Assembly: GCF_021155775.2 (NCBI RefSeq)
Contig: NC_060238.1
Location: 581,001-645,000 of the forward strand
Source: Neodiprion pinetum
Lineage: Eukaryota; Arthropoda; Insecta; Hymenoptera; Diprionidae
Reading direction: 5' to 3'
Length of the DNA stretch: 64,000 nucleotides
Shown piece by piece: positions 42,201-54,998 of the stretch. The notes under the pieces were generated by a model. That model was given only the letters and a program-made list of their open reading frames with translations. It did no database searches and was not told the DNA's origin. The number at the start of each line of letters is the position of its first letter. Positions within the stretch are counted from its first letter, which is position 1. The translations under genes were made by a program, and so were the position numbers.

Positions 42201-43999
42201 TGCTCGCAGAATTCTCGAGCTCCGGTAGTTAGTTTCCCTACTCGAGACTTCGCGACGCTGCCGCGGTGTGCACGAAGCTTAAGAAAGTCCTCGTGGATGC
42301 TGGTCCTCGTCGTCGCGGTGCAGGCGGTCCTTCCTGTCTGCCTGCTTTCTTGTCTGTAGCGACAGGGTGGTGGGTGTTGGGTGACACGGTGCGCCGAGGA
42401 AACACGCAAACCCTATTAGAGACGCCGTCTGGGAACCACTTGGCTCTCTCCGGGTCGGAGGACCGGCTGATGCGCTTCCCCCCGCCTTTTATTCTCTATT
42501 CGATACAAACGGCAGCTCGAGGAAAAAGTCGGGAGGGGGTCCTCGGAAGCGTTGGTCGCAATATTAATCCTCTTTCGCGTACGAATTGCTACCCGTACTG
42601 TGCGTTACATTGCTGCAGGTATTGCAGGTATAGCGGTATAAAGTTTATACGTATATGTACGATGTTGTGAGGAAATGAAACAGAAAGGAAACCGCATCAA
42701 TCCCGTAGCGTGCTACAATTTCGATAAACGTTTTGGTCATTCCATTTCTGAGAGAGTTGCGAAATCCACTCTTGTACGCACCTGTTACCGCATTGAAAAA
42801 TTCTATTTAGCCGCGTGGCTATCACGACGAAACTACTTATGGTGCGACTCGTCGTGGCTCGCTCCCCATTTTTCCTATACTCATCTTTTACTTACGCAGT
42901 CATTTCCGTAGATCCCTAAAATGCCGGGAGATATTCGCACGTGGTCATATTTCATCGAGTTAAGAGAGGTCGGGCATTAGTATGGATTAAAGGTTTCTAA
43001 TTTCTGTGCCTCGGTTATACGCGCCGCATTTTATTACTATACCTGCGTTCTCTTGCCACCCTCTCTAAACCCCGATCTTTCCGACTGCTTCAGCGGCGAA
43101 TGCACGATCCAGCCTACGTCATCCTCTCGACCGTGTTTTTTTATCCAGCTGACATCAGCAACCATGCATTGAACCTCTGGAAATTTTCGTTTATTAAGAA
43201 GTTTCAGCTGCCGCCGTACACACTGTGCACACAGCGGAGAGGTTGTGGCAAAAGTTGAAGCCAAATAATGTAATAACGACATCGTACAAGTCTTGCTTTT
43301 CCCACCTGGTAGCGTAAATGAAGAGCCACGCTGCCAATAAGTATGTAATTTGCTACGACGGAAGAGTACCCCCCCCCCCCCTTCTGCATCGACGATAGAG
43401 GAAAAGTTCCTATTTTCATCTCGACTGGTCCTTGCCTCACTTGGGGCCCGCTTCGTGCTTCTGTTCACTTCAACCGATCCTTCAGGTTCGCCCGACCGCC
43501 TGACGAGACGCCAACTACCTTCTTCAATCGATACCTTAACCTCCGCCCACGTAACCTCGGATTAAGAGCACTTTCGGGAGTTTTAAGGATATATGTATGT
43601 CTACATGTACAAAGGCATACACATGCGTTTATATGGGTGTGTAATATCCTACTATAATATAGGTAGGTATGTGCCTTAGGGGAGAAATCACTTGTCGGCC
43701 ATCGACGACCATCGTTTGTGACTGATCGTTGTGCCCACACTCTCGATTCCCTCGTGTGCGTGGTATGCACGGTATGCATGTATGTATGGATGTGTATATA
43801 CACATAAAATATATACGTACCTGTGCAGAAGGTACCTCAGCACTCTCTGCCGTTTTTCCCTCACCCTTGTTTGACAGATCGGGTATTTGGCGTTGACTCG
43901 TATTTGAGTAATCATTCATTGATTTTAATGACCAAGGCCCCGCTTATGTAGCTCCAGCATAAAATCGTCGAACGCTCTTTCGGAAAAAAAAAGAAATTT
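33201..43999. other. Non-coding region without supported genes
   Basis: I found no exon series that I could support here. ORFs of up to 207 codons occur (for example 34570-35109 + and 36402-37025 -), but their translations are low in family resemblance and at the length expected by chance in a window this size. The sequence holds short satellites (36626-36670) and the first of many TACCTAC/GTAGGTA heptamers (from 39442). There is also a pyrimidine run with ten or more cytosines near 43371-43381. It probably includes intergenic sequence beyond Cap-G and distal sequence of the minus-strand gene at 50-51 kb. Confidence 0.5.
36626..36670. repeat. 10-bp minisatellite GAGTAGGCGA, about four copies
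   Basis: Consecutive GAGTAGGCGA units, with one GTA insertion and one variant (GAATAGGCGA), fill this stretch inside a purine-rich region. Confidence 0.8.
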
Positions 44000-44635
44000 G
44001 GAATATCTCAGACTTGCTGCAAAATCGTCGTACATGTTGCGTATAACATTCTTCTCTTTTTTCTCATGCGTTGTAAAATGCGAGTAGTATATCAATACGT
44101 GCAGGATGTATAGAATATTATGTCGCTGTAACGGAGAGGGATTGGTTTGGGAAAGAATAGTGGGTGGATTTTAAATAAATGTAGACGACCACCAACGATT
44201 TGTGTCATTTTATGGAATCTTTACTTTTTGCCCGATTCGTTAGGCCAGTCTATGGTAATTATGATTACGCTTGTATAACGGTGGTGATAATATTGGATAT
44301 CTCTTTTTTGCTTCAATTTTTTTTTCTTCCTACCTCTTCGCTTCTCACCGGACAATTCATATCTTTGTATAATATACCGTGTCACAATTATGTGTAATAA
44401 TATGTATAATAATAGTTGGTATATTATAAACATATAACGTCGAAATTCCTTCCATTGTATACCGCGCAACTAAACAATAATATAGATACAGTAACGATCT
44501 AATTTGTAACAATACAATATATAATAGTTAACTAATTATATACCTATACGTGATAGATATTTCTTATACGACGTACGGTGTGATGATATTACATGATATA
44601 CAAAGAATTATCATACAGTGACATTATCTCTTCAT

Positions 44636-44742
44636 ACAACAACAACAACAACAACAATGGAAGTGATAATAATAATAGTTATAATGATAATAACGATGAA
44701 AATAATAATAATAATATAGATGATGACGATGATGACAATAAT
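44636..44742. repeat. AAC / AAT / GAT trinucleotide-rich tract
   Basis: (AAC)n at 44636-44657 is followed by interrupted AAT and GAT triplets. A plus-strand ORF through it encodes only Asn and Asp runs. Confidence 0.85.
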
Positions 44743-45579
44743 TTAACCAACCGAAAATCTTACCGCGCAGTTTTAGATATTTTTCTTGATCTCCGTTAGT
44801 TTATTTTTGTAAATAGTATATTTCATTTTTCTTTTCTTTTTTTTTTTTTGTCTTTTTGTTTTTGGCATTAAATAAACATCGACGCATAATACCCTATCTC
44901 GGTATTATTTTACAATTGTAGTTAGTTACATAGGGTAATGTATGTAGTAGTGTTTTCGTTCACCTAGCTATATGTATGTATGCATATATATATATATATG
45001 TATATCTGGGATTTATAATAGTACCTATATATAATACGTATCTATAGCGACGCGTACATGCATGATAGAAGTGTCTATTACAGGCTATACCTATTAATAA
45101 TATCGTATTACTATACGTTTACTAGGTTGGCAGGGCGGGTGGCAGGGTTCTGACTCGGCGCTCTGTGTTCCAATTGGCTTTTTGTCGTCTACACATCTTG
45201 CCAGTGCATACGCGGTTATAATAGTTGCACATTTGACGGACTGCATAGATATACGTACGATGAACAACGCTCGTTGTGTGTCGTGTCCGTATGTTCGCTC
45301 GTATTACTATACACATGTACACCTTCAGGTATACGTTCTACACGTGTATTGTACGGTCTACACGTCGAGGATTGCCAATCAGCAATTTATGTACATAGTA
45401 GCCTTGTAAAAATATCAAGAGGCAACACACGAGCTTCGAGTTTATCGATTGTATGTGTGTATGTGTGTGTTGTGACTCGAGCCTGGTACAAAAAGTTGAC
45501 TGGCAAAAAGACCGTTTTATCAATTATTATCAATTATTATTCATTAGCCTCGATGGGAAATTAAAGGATTAATTCAAAA

Positions 45580-45591
45580 ATATATATATAC

Positions 45592-45627
<36 letters not shown>
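45580..45627. repeat. (TA)n microsatellite
   Basis: Alternating TA with one CGTG interruption fills this stretch and runs into TGTGTG. Similar shorter tracts occur at about 44980-45001. Confidence 0.9.
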
Positions 45628-45634
<7 letters not shown>

Positions 45635-46560
45635 GATATATTATATATATTATTTTGCAACGAAACTATCCTTACAATGTTTTATTTTTCTTTTTTTTCT
45701 AATTTTTTTATTCGATATAGTATTACCGTGATAGTTTTATTAAATGTATAGGTATTATATATTAATAATAATAGTTATTATTATTATGCATATTTTTCTA
45801 ATTTCCAGTCGATTGGAACGCAGACGAACAAAATCACTCGCACTCACGCTAAATAGGGTTTTTTTTAAAGCTTTTGTCATTAGAATATAAAGGTTTGTCA
45901 GCCTAACTTCTTTTCATTATATATAGTTACTGAATTCACTCGGTTTATAATACGATTTCTTTTTCATTTTGACTCTCCTTTTTCTTCACTTTTTATTTTC
46001 CTTCAATGGGTCTCGTAATTTTTAGTCTTTTTACATACATCATCTGCAATTACTCTTTGTTTTCAGCTCTTATTCTGTAATTCTTCGCCGTTTCTTTTCT
46101 CTCGCCGTCGAGCGTGAAGTATTATAATATTTTTTCGATGCTTCCTTTCGTTTCGTTCCTTTAGTCGCAGCTGGCGATTCATAATAATCTGCTTATTAAA
46201 AACAACAAACATGTTACACGGATATATAGGTATTTCTGTACGGTATATGCATATGAGTTATATACTATAGATTTTCATCCAAGAGAATGATAGTATGTAG
46301 ATTTACCTACTATTTATGTTACATGCGTGTATGTGACGTGGTTCAAAGGCTAGTAGAGTAGGATTACACTCGATTTGAGGTTGCGCAATCGTGTGGTGTA
46401 GGATATGGTATACAATGAGTAGCACGGCGTGTCTTTGCGCGTGTGTCGTATATGGGTGTAGGTATAGGTGGTATTATGGGAATAAATGAGAGAATCAGCA
46501 GCCGGCCAATACCTACATATAGGACGGGCTTATCTTGCAACGAAACGAAACGCGAAACAG

Positions 46561-46581
46561 GAAAGACGAAAGACGAAAGAC
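46561..46581. repeat. Three copies of GAAAGAC
   Basis: Three perfect 7-base units are followed by a variant, within a run of GAAAC/GAAAG words. Confidence 0.8.
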
Positions 46582-48483
46582 GAAATACACGGCCGGTGAA
46601 ACGTGATACGTGAAACTTGAAGGGGGGGTTATGGAACTAAAGAGAGTCACGCGAGCATTCACACGTAGGTAGGTTATATACACACACACAGTATAGAGAA
46701 TCCCATTCGCTTTCAAGATAAGCTTTTCGCTGCCTGGAGCCATACCTGTCCCTCGTCTTTTTAAAACCTTTCATTAACATCCCACTCATTCTCGCTACCT
46801 CTATCTTTCCCTACGATCTCTCGTATGTCGGTACCGTACGTCATTACCGCATATTCTATACGTATAGGTAATACGATAGGATACACAGCCTGCATTCGCG
46901 GCCACGCTGCGTTAAAATGCAACGCCGCGTTATAAAATTTGTTGTACACACAAGTATCCAAACACACCAATAATTTAGGTAGGTGTGGTTGGTGCATTCT
47001 GCATGCAGTATAGATGCATTCGTACCAGCATCTGCGTGCACGCGTGTGTAGGAGAATAAGATGAAGAGAGCGTGTAGTGAGGGAAAAATCGAGGTTTGCA
47101 CGACGCAGCTTCCTAATCATCGTCGCCCTGTCTGTTCGCGGTTTATCTGCTTATTGTTAGATGCAGCACCCCTCCCTCAGGGTACAACTATATGTTTCAC
47201 GGTTATTAACGCGCGAGACTAAGAAAGATGTTTACAATTTCATTATACATATAATTACAAGTATGGATATACATATCTAGTATATACACAGTGATAGTTG
47301 ATTTGTTCAATTTTTGCAGGGGATTATCCCCTTCTTTCCTTCTTGTTCTCCTTTTGAATTCTTTTAATCGTCAGTTTTATCGTATATGGTATATGAAGCG
47401 TATTTCGTTTATAAATTCTTTATTTTAATATTTACTTATTTATACCATTATTAATAATTCTCTTAAATAATCGATCGCAAAAACATCGCTCATATTATAG
47501 CTGTGTATATATATACACGTGTGTGTTGGTTTTTGTTTGTATTTCTCACTTTTTGAATTATTATGCATTATTTGTTTGACTATCATACGTATGTACATGC
47601 ATGTATTTGCATCGCGGTATCTACATGTCATACCTCAGTAATATAATGTACATCTTATCGTTAGCCTTTGCAAGTTTTTTCTCGAGATTTGACAAAACTA
47701 CATCCTACGTTATCCTCGTTATATACGTATTATATACCGAATTGACAGTGCCGTTTTAACTTATGCCGCGCAGTTGGAAAACTGTATTCTATCCGATATC
47801 GGCGTACGTATATGTATAATAATAAGAGGATAATCGGCAGATGTTTAATTTCCTCCTCCAGTTCGTAAACCGGGATCTGCACTCCTGGAATCCCTGCACT
47901 CCTACAGTATAGACAGGAACTATATATATATTATCTTTCCTCAGTCGCGTATGCATATTTACACACATATATCCCTATAATATCTATATGTACCTATAAA
48001 TATGGCTACCCTATTCTTATGCCTATGCGGTATTTACAGGTATTCGCGTTATAGAGTCGAATACAGGAATGTACGGTTGCACAAGTGTGTGACGAATCAG
48101 CAATTCGTATCGATCGTATCGACTCTCGCACGTGCAAGTTTTACGTAATAACGAATTGTTGTAACGTCTAATTCTTTGATTACTCCATTATACCGCTGCT
48201 GTACCCTCGCGAAACGGCAGCGGCGTTATCCCCTTTATACAATATACGTTCGGTTGTGGATCGGCATCAGAGCTGGCGAGCTAATGTCTGAGAATCAGCT
48301 AAAGCTGGGGCATCCATCAAAGTCACTCTCTTTGAATGGCGCGTAGGTACCGTGTAAAAATGCGAGGAGCCAAGGAGGAGCGGCAGGCAGCCAGTGTTGG
48401 CATTTCAAACGACGATATCCGTCGTTGACGTATATACGTATACGTACGTGTACGTGTAAGAGATGTCTAGTGTACATGCATAT

Positions 48484-48486
<3 letters not shown>

Positions 48487-48516
<30 letters not shown>
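48487..48516. repeat. (AT)n microsatellite
   Basis: About 15 AT dinucleotides continue into a TGTGTG tract. Confidence 0.9.
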
Positions 48517-48522
<6 letters not shown>

Positions 48523-50075
48523 ATATATGTGCGTGTACACACACCTACCTTGACGAATCTCTTTGTATGCAGCCACGAGCTGATATACACCACCATTATC
48601 GATTGTTCTATTTTTGTTCGAGATTTCGAATCGCCCTCTGTAACGAGGACGATGGGCAACGGGATTCGAGTTGTTGTAACTCTTATGATGAAAAATGAAG
48701 TGAAGTTTGCCATTCACTTTCGTCGAGATTCTTGCTTAATTGCCGACAGGTACCTACGAGAGTTTGTCAAGTGTGCGAGCAGTTTCAAGCTTCCGGTGGT
48801 ACGTTTAGCTGGATTCTCTGCCGATAGCTCCGGCTCGTAGCTATTCCTACGGTACAGTTGTGAGTATATGTTTTATTCTTCATGCACACATCGGTATGCG
48901 ATACATATGTACCTACATCGCGGGTACGCAATGCGTGTGTAAGTAAATGCGTTTTTTACGAATACAATGTTTGGCATATGACTTAGGCGGGTATGTACGC
49001 AATTCACACAGTGGTATAGGTATGCTGATTAAACTACACATAATAAAGGTACGTAGAATATGATTTTTTCGCTCTCGACGGGTGCAACCTGTGATACGTA
49101 ATATTGATATACCTATACGTTACAAACGTTCCTATAAAATATAATCAGATACGAATAGTTTGATCATTCGCGAAGAGAAATGTGGAGTAATAGTCTGATA
49201 ATAATTATATACTCATATCTTATATCTTTCGTTTATCTTGTACGCGTTGAGGATACTTATAGGGACAGGTAAATAGGAATCTTGCGATACATACATATAC
49301 CATATATATACACGCACGTGCATTGTACACGTACCGGTTATATAGATTAGTGTTATTCTAGCTAATACTGGTTGGGTTGGCGATCTAGCTTGCGTTAACG
49401 ATAGAGAAACATTGAATAATACATTGGGGCGAGGATCGAGAGTTGCCTGTATGTATGTATGTCCGCGTGGGGCCATCCGAGTCAAATAGAAGCGAACGAA
49501 TCGCGGTCCGATTAAACATTGATTCGAGAACAATACCTACGCTCCGAGATTTATTCGCGGCGGCCGGCGAGTCGTCGATCCGATCGTAAGAAGTCGAATA
49601 CCACCACCACCGCCACCATCACCACCTTCTCCTTCTCGTTTCGTTTTGTTTTGTTTTTTGTTCTCCTTGTAACAAATATGATGCATCACACGTATAACAC
49701 GGACGTCCAACGTACGTTGACACAAGCATTGCATGCACGAAAAGGCAGGTAAAGATATCGTTTACTTAGCCTGTGGCTTCGTCGGGGAGAAAGAAGAAGC
49801 CTAGCGAGTCGTCGGCTCTCACGCGGGCATAGTTTCGTCTCCGGAGGGATCGAAGTTAAAGAAAACGAAGAAGAAGATTTTTGCGGTCGGGAAAAAAGAT
49901 TCTGTAGCCTCGGTCGTTGACTAACAATAACAAGAATGATAATAACGATGATAATAGTACTAATGATAATAATGATAATGCTGTTATAAATAGTAAAAAT
50001 AATTGAAAGTGTGTCGATACAAGGAGCTGGCAATGCATGTCGTTGGGGGTGATGAATGATTTAACAGACCATATG

Positions 50076-50567
50076 CTACACGTTCTGAAAAAGTCTGTGC
50101 AGCTGGCTCGACGAGCTTATCGTCGTTTCGTGCTGTGGGTAGTACCAGCTTCCACCTCCTTGGCTCTGATTCTGGGAATAGGTTCTTCGCGACGTACAGG
50201 ATACACAGGCGCACCCTTTGCCACCTTGACACCATTCCGTACACGTGACGTTGCTACTAGGGGCTGCTAAGTAATTGCCGAGTAACCAGTTCTCCGTGTT
50301 TGACACTGACATGCTTTGGTAATGTTGCTGTTGCTGCTGCTGTTGTTGTTGTTGCTGCTGCTGCTGTTGTTGTTGTTGCTGCTGCTGCTGCTGCTGTTGT
50401 TGTTGTTGCTGTTGTTGTTGTTGTTGTTGTTGTTGGTGTTGCTGTTGGGAATGCGACAACTGTGACAGGCTATGAGAGATTTGATTCAAACTTCCTGAGT
50501 TTTGTATTGCGTTTGTTTGCTGCTGCTGCTGCTGTTGTTGCTGTTGTTGTTGTTGTTGTTGTTGTTG

Positions 50568-50598
<31 letters not shown>

Positions 50599-50761
50599 TG
50601 CTGATGATGTTGAGTCTGTTTTTGAGATACCGTTGAATGACTCAGGGTACTCTGGTGACAGCGGGGCGTTGCGGCGCAGAGCGTTATTCCTTGATGATGA
50701 GTTTTCTGTAGGCCAGATATACCACCGGATGTATATCCCATCTGTGCAGATGCCGCAGTTG

Positions 50762-50799
<38 letters not shown>

Positions 50800-51434
50800 C
50801 GTCCGTGTGAGAGCTGGTTCTTTTGATTCGAGCGATTAGTCGACGAAGAATCATACGCCGTGTACGAATTGCCGATTTGATGATTCTGGAGTATTCCTAC
50901 CGCGGAATTTCCTGCAGTGGGTAATGAGTTTTGTTGCAACGATGTTCCGGAGGACGAAGAGGTGGAGGAGGCGGAGGAGGAAGAGGCCGCGGCGGCGGCG
51001 GCAGCGGCTGCGGCGAGAGAATGAAGGACGGGGTTTTGCGCGGAGGACGCGGCCGCGACGAGGGGATGCTGCTGCCCGGATTGTCTCCGTTTGCTCGCCG
51101 CGCTCCCGCTCCACCGCCTCGACGTCGTCCCGTTGGTATTCGCCCCGTTTGCGTGCTCCGGTGGACCCGCGGGCTCCCGAGCTCGCGTCCGGGTCGGCGC
51201 TGCGGGCGCCTGTTGCGGGGTCGGCTGGGCCGCAACTGCCCAGGGCTGCAGCCGCGCGTATGGATGGGGCTGGGGACGACAGCCTCTGCAGGATACAGCC
51301 GCTATTCCCACCGCGGGCTGTCGGTGATGACCCAGGACCCCCGACTGGTGCTGCTGATGATGCTGCTGCTGCCGAGCTTTCATCTCCAGGAGCGAGACCG
51401 CGCTGCCCGGCACCGCGAGGAGTTCTGAAATCAT
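50076..51434 (-). CDS. Large polyglutamine/polyhistidine-rich exon of an unrecognised, probably regulatory protein
   Basis: This is an open frame of 452 codons ending at a TAG at 50076. It starts either at ATG 51434 or, more likely, as an internal or last exon at the acceptor ATTTCAG|AACTCC (first exon base 51424), giving E-L-L-A-V-P-G-S-A-V-S-L-L-E-M-K-A-R. Composition is that of an insect transcriptional regulator: Q37 (50435-50325), Q18 plus H10 (50600-50517), Q12 (50798-50763), plus Ala and Ser runs near 51010-50950. Outside the tracts are a Pro/Arg/Ala-rich segment and a Cys-bearing C terminus (C-T-E-W-C, then G-C-A-C-V-S-C), followed by S-W-Y-Y-P-Q-H-E-T and L-H-R-L-F-Q-N-V. I recognise no DNA-binding domain, so it may lie in exons right of the window. 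The frame is chosen because reading the same triplets on the other strand gives only Ala/Val/Asp runs. Confidence 0.65.
50325..50447 (-). repeat. CAG/CAA tract coding for 37 consecutive glutamines
   Basis: The uninterrupted glutamine stretch is 50325-50435, then one His codon and three more Gln codons to 50447. CAA and CAG codons are mixed, which usually stabilises such a tract. Confidence 0.9.
50517..50600 (-). repeat. Gln18 plus His10 coding tract
   Basis: Glutamine codons fill 50517-50570 and histidine codons 50571-50600 (nine CAT and one CAC) on the minus strand. Confidence 0.9.
50763..50798 (-). repeat. Gln12 coding tract
   Basis: Twelve glutamine codons, eleven of them CAG, form the purest CAG run in the window. 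Confidence 0.9.
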
Positions 51435-54400
51435 GCGTAATACGGAAATGTCTCAGTCTTTGGCCGTATCAGGTGTAACAGCGGCGGCTAGGTATACGGG
51501 TAATAGACGGGCTCCTTCGATAATACAAATCTCGCAGACATCGGTTTTTTTTCTTCTCTTTTCTCAGTTTTGTGTAACGTATTGGTTAAATCGTTGATCC
51601 GCAGTTGGTGTACAGATACGTTACACGGATAGAAGTCGGTAAAGTATTTTGGCGTACAAAAAGAAATACACCTGCGCCGAGAAATTGATGATAACGAAAT
51701 AAGGAAATAACAAATTACGAAATTTATGTAAGCTTACGTGCCTGGCGTGCGATCAACCGCGGCTCTTTCTCTCCCTACTTTGTTCCACTTCCACGTATAG
51801 GTACACACACATATCTATTCGTACAAACCGTCAGTGGGCTTTTACCCATACAGCCTAAACGTGGGAGTGCGGTTTATGTATACTCGTATGTATACACACA
51901 TCGCGGTTTATTTTGAGGGAAACGCAAGAGTGCCGCAGCTCTGTCCGCCGGATCTTCAAACACCGTCTAAGGGTTGCGATTCGTTAAGCTATTCAGACTC
52001 ATCTACGTGTGGGTTAATTTAAACGCGTGCGACGCTTTGCACGTGTATATCCGTTCGAGTATGTAGGCATCCGTGGCAGGGGGAGACGTATGTGAGAGCG
52101 ACGAGCTCAACGTGTCCGTGTCGGTGCGAGCGTGAGAGAAAAAGGGAAATGAGCAGAGGAATGGTAACGCGGGGATGATGTGACCCTGGACTATATCCAG
52201 GGAAATAAAAGTATAGAAGGAATTGAGTACCCTGGCGAGGCCAAGTAATCTACCGAACAAACAACAAGTTATTAGCGCTGGTGTATACCCTGGGCCTTAG
52301 GGGACGTGAAAGGGAATGGGGGAAAAAACGGAGCTATGCGAAGCGGAGGACTGTTATATACTTGTCGAAATTTTACACCTGCAGTGTGCAAGCCCCGGTG
52401 ACCACACAGGTGTATTTATATTTTTTCCCCGTAATGAATTGGTGCAATCTCGTACAAACATCTCCCGTCATCTGAGTTGGACGGCAGAACCGAGTAACGT
52501 GTACATACTAGTAGGTACTGTAGGATTGTCAATTTGTCATTCAACCACGAGCGTTGTTTCGGGTTACTCGAATGGCCGGAGGCCAACGTTCCGTCTCGCA
52601 GGCCCTGCATCTGCTGGCTGCTCTACCCGTATTAAAGTTGTGCGGTCGTAGGAAGCGTTTGTCGTCGCCGCCGCGCTGCCGCCGTTGTTTCTTACGTACA
52701 TACGTATACACTTGTACAAAGTTGCGCGCGAGAACGCATCTGGCACCAAGATAAGCCTCCCCGGTTATACTTTTGACCCGGGTATAACATTCAGGCAGGA
52801 AATTAACTTTATATCGCGTGTACCTACGTACATAATATGTCCGACAAAGTCTATTCGCATTGAAGCTCGGACGGGTGACCCTATTATACCTACATCCGTC
52901 CACATCTTTCGGCAAATTTATCCTGGTTCAATTGACATTTGCAGCTGTCTCGGTTTAACAATTTTCCTCTTTTCCTTCCTGCAACTGTAGCGGTAAATAT
53001 ACGCGGATTACTTCGCATTACGTAACGCACTTGTTATAAACCAAAGAACCGCGGACAAGGATTTTTCCTTATTCTACAATTCTGCGGGAATAATAATCTC
53101 ACCGTAGTTTCTGCTTACTTGTAAACTGCATAGTTAAAAAACCCAGCTACGCGGAGTCGATACGCTAATAATGTTGATATAATACGTGTCGTACAAGATG
53201 TACCCAATTTCGAAAACTCGCGAGGGGTTAAGAAGTAAAATTGACGCGAACGATAGACGAGGTCTACCGACTACCTACGTTTTTTCAACGGTTCAGTGCA
53301 GAGATACGTTTTAATTTCCATTCCATATTCTTTATTTTGTTATTTTTAATAAATTTTTTGACCGTTTCTGCTGCTTGGCAAAGACGACGTTACACGTATG
53401 TGAGCGGGCGGCGAAATAGTTGAAAACCACGAGAGCTTGTCTTTGATCTCATAGAGGCTGCTCCGTCGTTCCAAAATACTTGTTTCAAACCAGTCCCTGC
53501 GGACTCGACTCATGGTCGCAATTTATTTTTGCCATTTCGGAGAATGCTTCATAGATCATCACTGCCGTCCGCAGCAGACTAAGGAGAAGAGGAGAAAGAG
53601 AGCGAGGGAAGACGTAAAAAACGAGAGCGCGATCCAGCCAGCGGCTGTTGGATGCCGGAGAAGCACTTTGCTTTGAGCTACCAGATCGGACCGTCCGTCC
53701 GCATCAGCTGACTCGCGTCATTAGTCAGGCTGCGGCTGATCGTTAGGTGACTAGGCTGATTTACCTCCTCGATCCTACGCGCCGGTTTGTGTATGCTATG
53801 TGCTGCATACGGCATATACTTGATGTAATAAGTGAATATGATGCAGCTTGCATACTTTGTCTCGTCTGTATATACGTTTAACGGCGCTAGCGCTGAATCT
53901 TCTTCCTTTTCGTGTCACAGATCAGTTTTGTGCGAGTTGTTTTTCACAAAAGATTTCAAATCCCGTACGGAGGGAGATGATGAATTTCGGTCGTCAAATG
54001 CAAGCAGTTTTTCAAAGAGATATCGGAATCGCTAATAAGCGACATTGCGAGCCTGGGGCGGGGCGGAGCAAGACAAGATCTTGAAAGTTGCTCCTCTCTC
54101 ATCTGCCAAACGGCTGGATACGAGAGAACACGGCGCTAATGACCGTAGACGTTTACGGTGTAAACTTGAGTGAGGAAACTCTGAAAAACTTCCATTCGGT
54201 CAGAGTTTCGAACTATACGGATGTGTCAATTCACTGATCGTGCAGTAATCAAACCTAGCAGAACTCTCCCCGCTTAGAAACTGCAGTTTTTTTCTCTCTG
54301 ATTGAAGCGGTTTGCCGGCGTCATAGACATTGAGTTCCAAACGAGTATTACGATCGTTCTTGATCCAAATATTCTTCCGGACCCTTGACTGGCTGTATTA

Positions 54401-54960
54401 ATTAAGGGTGGGTCGACGCGAGAGAATGATTAGGTGCGTGATGCGTTTCACGAGAGAGACCCAGATGCATCCGCTAATTATTAGGTGGAGCAGGAGTTGC
54501 GGCGGGGTGAGGGCAGGGGGGAGGGGGGACTTTGGAATTTATAGCGGTTTCCGAGTTGAAGTAAATTGCGGCGCGGCGCGGCGCACGCACATCCCATGAT
54601 CGTTAACCCCTAAACATAACTTTGGCGGTTTCCCGTTCGTCGTCGCTCGTAGCTCGTCGTCGTTTCACCTCGCCCTGGGTCGTTAAAAACGCATAAACTG
54701 CCTCATCATCGGTACCCCCCGGCGCACCGCGGCCCTCCGAGACTTTGGGGGAACTTTGCGCGCACACACGGTTAAATTACGAAACGAAGGAGAAAGGGGT
54801 GGCATAGGATACCTACGTCCGATACAACGTCTCTCCGAATCACACGGATCACGGGGTGCTGCTCGCCATTGTCGATCTATCTTTCATTTCTTTGCGGTAT
54901 AAGCAAATCGATCATTTACCATTTTGCCGTTCGTAGGACGCATTCCGAGATTCGGAAAAT

Positions 54961-54998
54961 TATATAAAAGGTAAACTTGATAGCAGGAGGAGTCACTG
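54961..54998 (+). promoter_or_regulatory. Possible TATA-type core promoter
   Basis: TATATAAAAGG begins at 54961, and an initiator-like TCACTG lies about 30 bases downstream near 54993, the spacing expected for insect RNA polymerase II promoters. A 74-codon plus-strand ORF of no known family follows at 55039. The signal could be chance. Confidence 0.3.

Larger units (their letters stand above)
44000..50075. other. AT-rich, microsatellite-dense region downstream of the polyglutamine exon
   Basis: This lies 3' of the stop at 50076 on the minus strand. It is markedly AT-rich, with many TA, AAC, AAT and TG runs and numerous TTTATT hexamers (AATAAA on the minus strand). It may be a long 3' untranslated region and downstream intergenic DNA. 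No coding exon is supported; ORFs such as 44593-44799 are translations of trinucleotide repeats. Confidence 0.45.

Noticed and set aside
44593..44799. Asn/Asp-rich 68-codon ORF
   Set aside because: It is the translation of AAC, AAT and GAT microsatellites.
50300..50839. Plus-strand ORF of 179 codons across the glutamine tracts
   Set aside because: It reads the CAG/CAT repeats backwards as Ala, Val and Asp runs; the minus strand gives a coherent Gln/His-rich exon with unique ends.
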